DNA of 64,000 nucleotides from Rhododendron vialii. Its lineage: Eukaryota; Streptophyta; Magnoliopsida; Ericales; Ericaceae. Positions 59,220 to 64,000 of this stretch are shown here, in pieces (positions within the stretch are counted from its first letter, which is position 1; the number at the start of each line of letters is the position of its first letter). Under the pieces are notes generated by a model. It saw nothing but the letters and a program-made list of their open reading frames with translations. It had not been told where the DNA came from and made no database searches. Both the position numbers and the translations under genes were made by a program. The stretch is taken from positions 3,730,001-3,794,000 of the forward strand of contig NC_080558.1 of the NCBI RefSeq assembly GCF_030253575.1, in the 5' to 3' direction.

Positions 59220-61103
59220 TCAGCTCTTGGTTTCTTTACACCTTGGCGTAAGTTTCTGAATCATTTCAAACATTTTGCAGCCCTCAACATCAACTGTGAG
59301 GGAATCCATTAACATGGACATGGTACGTGTATCAGGTGAGAAACTCTTCTTGATCATTTCTTGCATAACTACCATAACCTTGTGTTTGTCACCCCTTTCA
59401 AGATATGCCCTCACAATCACATTGTAAGTGAAGGAATTTGGGGGACACTCATCTTTTTCCATTAGCAGAAGTAACTTCTCAGCTTTGTCCACCAAGGCCG
59501 TGTCACAAAGTCCACCGATCATTGCAGTGTAAGTCTTAACATCAGGTTTCAAACCTTTGGACGAAAAGGAACCAAAAAGTTTCCAAGCATCTTCGATTTT
59601 TCCAGCTTTGCACAAACCATTTACGAGGATATTATAAACTCCAATATTAGGAACTACGCTGTGATCTTCCATCAAGCTAAAGACCACCATTGCCTTGACA
59701 ACTTGATGGTTCTTAAAGAATCCATCTACCAAGACTGAGTAAGTTAAAATGTTGGGATTTTGACCGCTACATATCATCTCGTGGAAAATACTATCTGCTA
59801 CATCACATCTCCCATTTTTTAACAACCCCTTTAGCAAAGTATTATAAGTGTCTGTAGCAGGTTTTAAACCTTTACAAGGCATTTCTCGGAAGAGATCCAT
59901 GGCCTCGTCTATTTTCATCCTCTGGCAGTATCCATTGATCAGTATGTTATAACTATAGATGTTAGGCTCAATGCCCATATCCACCATGGAGTTGAACACT
60001 TCTTTTGCTTTGTCCATGCGCCCTTGCAAACAAATCCCGCCAATTAGTGCATTAAAAGTGAGAACACTGGGTTTCGCACCTCTTTCAATCATGATGTCGA
60101 GTATGCACTCTGCTTCTTTTGTCATTCCCTCCTTGCAAAGTGCACCTACCAACGTATTAAATGTTACAACATCTGGAAGAACGTTTTTCCCTGTCATCTC
60201 TCTCAACGTTCTAGTGGCATCCTTCCATCGACCTGAGTTGCATAAGCCATGAATCAAAGAGTTGTAGGTGAACACGTTTGGCATAACATCCCACTCTCTC
60301 ATCTCTGATAAAAACCTCAAAGCATCATCCACATTTCCGTCCTTACAAAGGTGGTTGATGATTGTGCTATACATCTCAACAGTGAGCCTATATCTCCTTT
60401 TTTGCATACTTCTGAGCAACCGTACAGCCATTTCAATGTTTCCTACTTTACAAAGCCCTTTTATGACTGTCCCGTATGTAATTTCGTCAGGTTTTATGTC
60501 TCCTTTTTTAATCAGCCTTCCAAACAATTCCACAGCCTCATCAATTTTATCTCCTAAAACATACCCATTGATTAGAGTGTTGAAGGTACCTACCCCAGGG
60601 ACATAACCACATTTGTAGAAGATACCCAAGATAGCAAACCCATATTCGATTTGATTCAAACGGCAAAAACAATTAACTAAAATACTCAAGGTCCGGTCAT
60701 CAACTGGAATACCAACCGCACAGATTTCTTTATATAGAGAAATGACAGTCGAATAGTGCTTCATTTTGGCAATAGCAGTTAACAGCTGATTAAAATTGAT
60801 TGCCGAAAACCCATGTCGAATTCGAGCCATTCGATGGAATACACTGAGAGCATCGTCCAGTTTAGCAAAACCCAATTTGGATTTTTCCGACAGTAATTCC
60901 TGTATCTGGGTTCGGTTCGTAGTTGCAACAACATGAGGGTCAAAAGCGTGTCTTGAAATTTGGGAGTGAGACAAGGATACATAACCAAGAGATGGTGCTA
61001 ACAATGGGTTAAACTTAAGCGAGGGAGGAAGAGTTTTACCTTGACGAATCGGAGCAATAGAGGGACTTCCCTGCATCTTTCCGAAAGAACTCAGCGATTG
61101 CAA
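59220..61103 (-). CDS. RFL-type P-class PPR protein, intact, 627 aa, intronless
   Basis: Restorer-of-fertility-like pentatricopeptide-repeat protein, expected to enter mitochondria and bind a specific RNA, often a cytoplasmic-male-sterility transcript. One uninterrupted frame of 627 codons. The first 55 residues (MQSLSSFGKMQGSPSIAPIR and on) are rich in S/R/K and lack acids, like a mitochondrial presequence. About 14 full 35-residue repeats follow, from AINFNQLLTAIAKMKHYSTV to SFTYNVIVRAYLERGD, then a partial one. The N-terminal DDALSVFHRMARIR and INFNQLLTAIAKMKHYSTVI are RFL hallmarks. Repeat positions 5/35 read in order N-D, S-G, N-D, G-T, S-N, N-D, N-S, N-N, N-A, N-N, S-N, N-D, T-N, N-D. 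It is the only intact member of four in the window. No E or DYW editing domain is present. Confidence 0.93.
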   Translation of the reverse strand: MQSLSSFGKMQGSPSIAPIRQGKTLPPSLKFNPLLAPSLGYVSLSHSQISRHAFDPHVVATTNRTQIQELLSEKSKLGFAKLDDALSVFHRMARIRHGFSAINFNQLLTAIAKMKHYSTVISLYKEICAVGIPVDDRTLSILVNCFCRLNQIEYGFAILGIFYKCGYVPGVGTFNTLINGYVLGDKIDEAVELFGRLIKKGDIKPDEITYGTVIKGLCKVGNIEMAVRLLRSMQKRRYRLTVEMYSTIINHLCKDGNVDDALRFLSEMREWDVMPNVFTYNSLIHGLCNSGRWKDATRTLREMTGKNVLPDVVTFNTLVGALCKEGMTKEAECILDIMIERGAKPSVLTFNALIGGICLQGRMDKAKEVFNSMVDMGIEPNIYSYNILINGYCQRMKIDEAMDLFREMPCKGLKPATDTYNTLLKGLLKNGRCDVADSIFHEMICSGQNPNILTYSVLVDGFFKNHQVVKAMVVFSLMEDHSVVPNIGVYNILVNGLCKAGKIEDAWKLFGSFSSKGLKPDVKTYTAMIGGLCDTALVDKAEKLLLLMEKDECPPNSFTYNVIVRAYLERGDKHKVMVVMQEMIKKSFSPDTRTMSMLMDSLTVDVEGCKMFEMIQKLTPRCKETKS

Positions 61104-61251
61104 AGATTTGGGTGTTCTTTGGCTTGAGTAAAACTCAATCGTCCATAGGCTGGATTCAGGGAGCGGATTGTGAGATTTAAGGGATTTCTACTCAAATCTT
61201 CAGTTCGAGCGCTTTATCCAACTTATCCTTCGAAGAACATCACCCGTCATA

Positions 61252-61530
61252 GCATCTCCACCCATGCTCAAATTGACTCAAATTTGATTTGAGTAAAAAT
61301 CATAAAACCCTCCTTCATTCTTTACTCAAACATATACCAAATTTGAATTTTACTCATTTTTTAAGACAAATTTCACACATTAAAATTTTTGATATTGCCA
61401 TTAATAAAAATTTTATTCAAATTTGTGCATATGTGTGCCTGGGTTTGAGTTTACCCTTTGGAACACATAATACCAAATCAAATTTTTACTCAAATTTAGA
61501 TAAAAATTTGAGTAAGGAGTGAAGATGCTC
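61252..61530. mobile_element. Tourist-like MITE upstream of PPR copy 4
   Basis: GCATCTCCACCCATG at the left and GAGCATCTTCACTCC reversed at the right; the word TTTACTCAAATTTGA is repeated throughout in both directions. A decayed neighbour made of the same words continues to about 61800. Related to 14781-14962. Confidence 0.55.
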
Positions 61531-62757
61531 TTACCCAAAGTTGAGTAAAAATTTAGGTAAAAAATTGATTTAGTATAGGCAAATGCAAATTGAGGCATAA
61601 ATTTGAGTAAATGTTTCACTAATAAAATAGTTATAAATTTAAGTAGAAGAAAATAGCCTTCAAAATTTGAGTAAGAATTTGGTTTAAACCAAATTTCGGG
61701 AGAAATTTAAGTAAAATTCAAATTTGGTTTGAATTTGAGTAAGCAGTGGAGTGGTATTTTGGGTGATTTTTACTCAAATTTGAACTCAAGGAGCAATTTT
61801 CTTTACCATGAAGAGAAGTTCTAGGCTAGCAGATCGTTTTTTGTATGGTACGGTATGCATGGATATCGATTTGTATCTGTTACAGTTCATCACAATATAT
61901 GTTTTTAGATATTTTTAATATACTTATGTATAATTGCAAAACTTAAAATAGAGAATAAAATAAATTCTACTGGCATTTTGGATACACCTTAATACTAGTG
62001 CTAATAAAATTAATATGAAATGGACTCCAAATTTTGTTAAAAAACTTAAAATTCATGCTTTTTTATTAAAAGAAAAATTATTCACAAGCATTTGTGTGCC
62101 GGCCAAGATCCCGGTATTGACCAATACGCCCCATATCAACCGGTACAGAACACCAAGAAATGTGTGCCGTTTTAAGGTCGGCACGGTATGAGATTGACAA
62201 CACTGCTTTGAAGTAAAGAAGTATGTTCTTCCGTGCATAAAACACAAGGAGACAAAAAAGAAGGGGAGTGTGAAAATCACTTCCATAAATCGTGTTTTGC
62301 TCAATAATTGTTGGATCGATTGTCAGGTTGAAAATAGGATCTCAAACACTAAAAAAGTTATGGAATAAGCCGGATAAAAATAAAAATGGAATCAACATTT
62401 AGGTCAAACACAGAATTCATTGTCAACTCGTTTTTAAAGTTTAATAAACCCTTACAGAAAAGAATTTAAGTACAGAAGAAAAACATGATTGACAATACCA
62501 ACCCACTCTTATACTAATGAGGCCCCCATTTTATTTTAATTTATTTGTTATTTTTGTAGTTTAATGTCTTTCTTTCAAGAAACAGAAACACAATACTAGA
62601 CATTATTATCAATTCATTCTGATGAACTATTGCTCAGTTTCAAACTCTCACAACTAACGACGGTGTTGGGCTTGTCACTCATCTACTCTCTTCATTTGGT
62701 ACGTATTAATTAAAAAATTGTAGTTTCGTAAACGTACTTAGCTATACTATTGAGCTG

Positions 62758-62938
62758 TGCTAGGGACAAAGAAAATGGGCAAAGAAAAGGCTCTTAAAGT
62801 ATACATGAACGGCTCAGATTCACACTCTTAAAGTGTACATGAACAGCTCAGATTCATTCTGTGTGAATCTGAGCCGTTTATGTACACTTTAAGGGTCTAT
62901 TCTTTGCTTATTTTCTTTGTACTTAGCATTTCTCATAC
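62758..62938. mobile_element. Hairpin MITE (181 bp)
   Basis: Left TGCTAGGGACAAAGAAAATG, right reversed TGCTAAGTACAAAGAAAATA; arms of about 65 bp meet in AACGGCTCAGATTCACAC. A partial tandem copy of the inner arm (CTTAAAGTGTACATGAAC) lies in the left half. Confidence 0.75.
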
Positions 62939-64000
62939 TATCTACATCTACATTCAATAAAAAGTAAAAAATAATGGGAACAGTAAATGTAGTACGGCTA
63001 TCCACTTAAAATCTGAATCTCAAGGAGCTGTTAGAGCGTAGTTGGTACTGTAGAAAAGAGCAGGTAAAAGATACATCAATCGATCTCACCGTTGTTCGCA
63101 GCCGAAGACCGAAACAGAAAAAACACATACACAATAAATAGAGAGAAAATTTTCGATTTGTATCTCGAACCAATATGTTAATGGCCTTGGTTAATTCCTT
63201 ACTCTCCGTCTTGAGAGCAATGGCGACTCTAGGAGTTCGGGAGTGTGGTGTCATTCATAAATATTAATATTGTTACCAAATATAAATCAGATAAAAAAAT
63301 CATAATAATGGTAATTAAAAATCTAGTTCTAACAGAAATTGACATTTAAAGCTCGACATGTGTTTCTACTAATACACAAAAGATATTGAGAGGCATATAC
63401 TATGGAGTACTTGTTTTCAATTTTCGACCCAAAAAAAAAAAAAAAAAGATTACACGAGCTTCTACAACTGCATACGAACGGTTTCATATTTTGAAATTGT
63501 TGCATGATAACTATGTCGTAAATATATGCAAATTCCAAAACAATCAAACAACCCATATCCTAAATATATGCAAATTCCAAATGGCAAAGTTTATAAAATT
63601 ATTCCTACCATATTATATGTATACTCAGAAACTCTATTCATATTACTTATCCGTAAAAGAATACTCTATTCATATCACGCTTTCCAATTCCACTCAAGAT
63701 TTATACATTTAAACTAACAAGCCCTAGAATATTCAAAGTGAATGAGAGGGGAAAACAAGAAATTAAAATATGTACCTGTGGCGAGAGGAAACTTCCGAGA
63801 CTCAATCGGACTTGTCCACCGACGACAATGCAACAGTCGACGAAGATCAAACCATCTGTCAAAGTCAAAGATAACAGAGGCGGTGAGAAACAGGAGCTGG
63901 GTTATACTTTTGCTTTTCATTTTGTATAGAGTACGCTTTAACTTTCAGGGGTACGAAGTTGGAAGAATTATTCTGTGTGGTGTCGCCGTAAATATCCCAT

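Larger units (their letters stand above)
61104..64000. other. Right end of the window, no gene seen
   Basis: Apart from MITEs (61252-61530, 62758-62938) and an AT-rich repeat at about 61840-62210 with ends reading CATACCGTACCATAC and CATACCGTGCCGACC, I see no gene. The short frames after 63386 are AT-rich chance frames. Confidence 0.5.

Noticed and set aside
63714-63920. Minus-strand frame with VIFDFDRW, resembling the start of a HAD-type phosphatase
   Set aside because: Only the VIFDFD word fits; the residues after it do not continue the family motif in the same frame, and the window ends soon after.
1-64000. CRISPR array, bacterial operon or phage features
   Set aside because: The window is plant nuclear DNA; none of the direct repeats has regular spacers.

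Overview
This is plant nuclear DNA, almost certainly from a eudicot. The genes have short exons with GT-AG introns, there are many plant MITEs (Stowaway, Tourist-like and Mutator-like), a Cassandra TRIM, Copia LTR DNA and long CT/GA microsatellites. A woody asterid such as Ericales would fit, but I cannot fix the taxon from the sequence alone.

Left part (1-26.6 kb), conserved single-copy genes, all on the + strand. They are an Alba-domain nucleic-acid-binding protein (2525-5821), the NHEJ factor XRCC4 (8437-12257), a CWF19-like/CwfJ splicing factor (15161-22879) and the cytokinesis syntaxin KNOLLE/SYP111 (24863-26589). Exon-intron models close in frame for all four. The Alba gene is odd because its first intron has no GT donor. 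KNOLLE carries a promoter cluster of AACGG mitosis-specific motifs next to a TATA box. Introns and spacers are full of small inverted-repeat transposons.

Middle and right part (28-61 kb), a restorer-of-fertility-like (RFL) P-class PPR cluster. It holds two + strand copies (28.6-30.4 and 45.5-47.4 kb) and two - strand copies (53.1-55.0 and 59.2-61.1 kb). Only the last (59220-61103, 627 aa) is intact; the other three have stops or frameshifts. The + strand copies belong to a duplicated block that also carries a coiled-coil-like exon fragment. Broken copies of the 3' end of KNOLLE lie at or beyond the right edge of each block, so the cluster expanded together with pieces of its syntaxin neighbour. 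The - strand copies form a second tandem pair with matching downstream DNA.

Between the + strand PPR copies lie an R2R3-MYB gene of the MYB62/MYB108 group (34270-35635, - strand), a short Copia-type LTR element inserted about 95 bp upstream of its start codon, a CACTA-like element with a tRNA-like segment, LINE-like tails, a complete-looking Cassandra TRIM with 5S-rRNA-like LTRs, and a 1.5-kb long-TIR element with a second hairpin nested inside.

The genes do not form a pathway. The conserved left block is ordinary housekeeping; the right block is a fast-evolving RFL locus shaped by duplication and transposons. I saw no clearly new biological system. The strongest leads are the KNOLLE-PPR co-duplication, the predicted RNA code of the intact PPR, the altered Alba splice donor, the Copia insertion at the MYB promoter and the nested long-TIR element.
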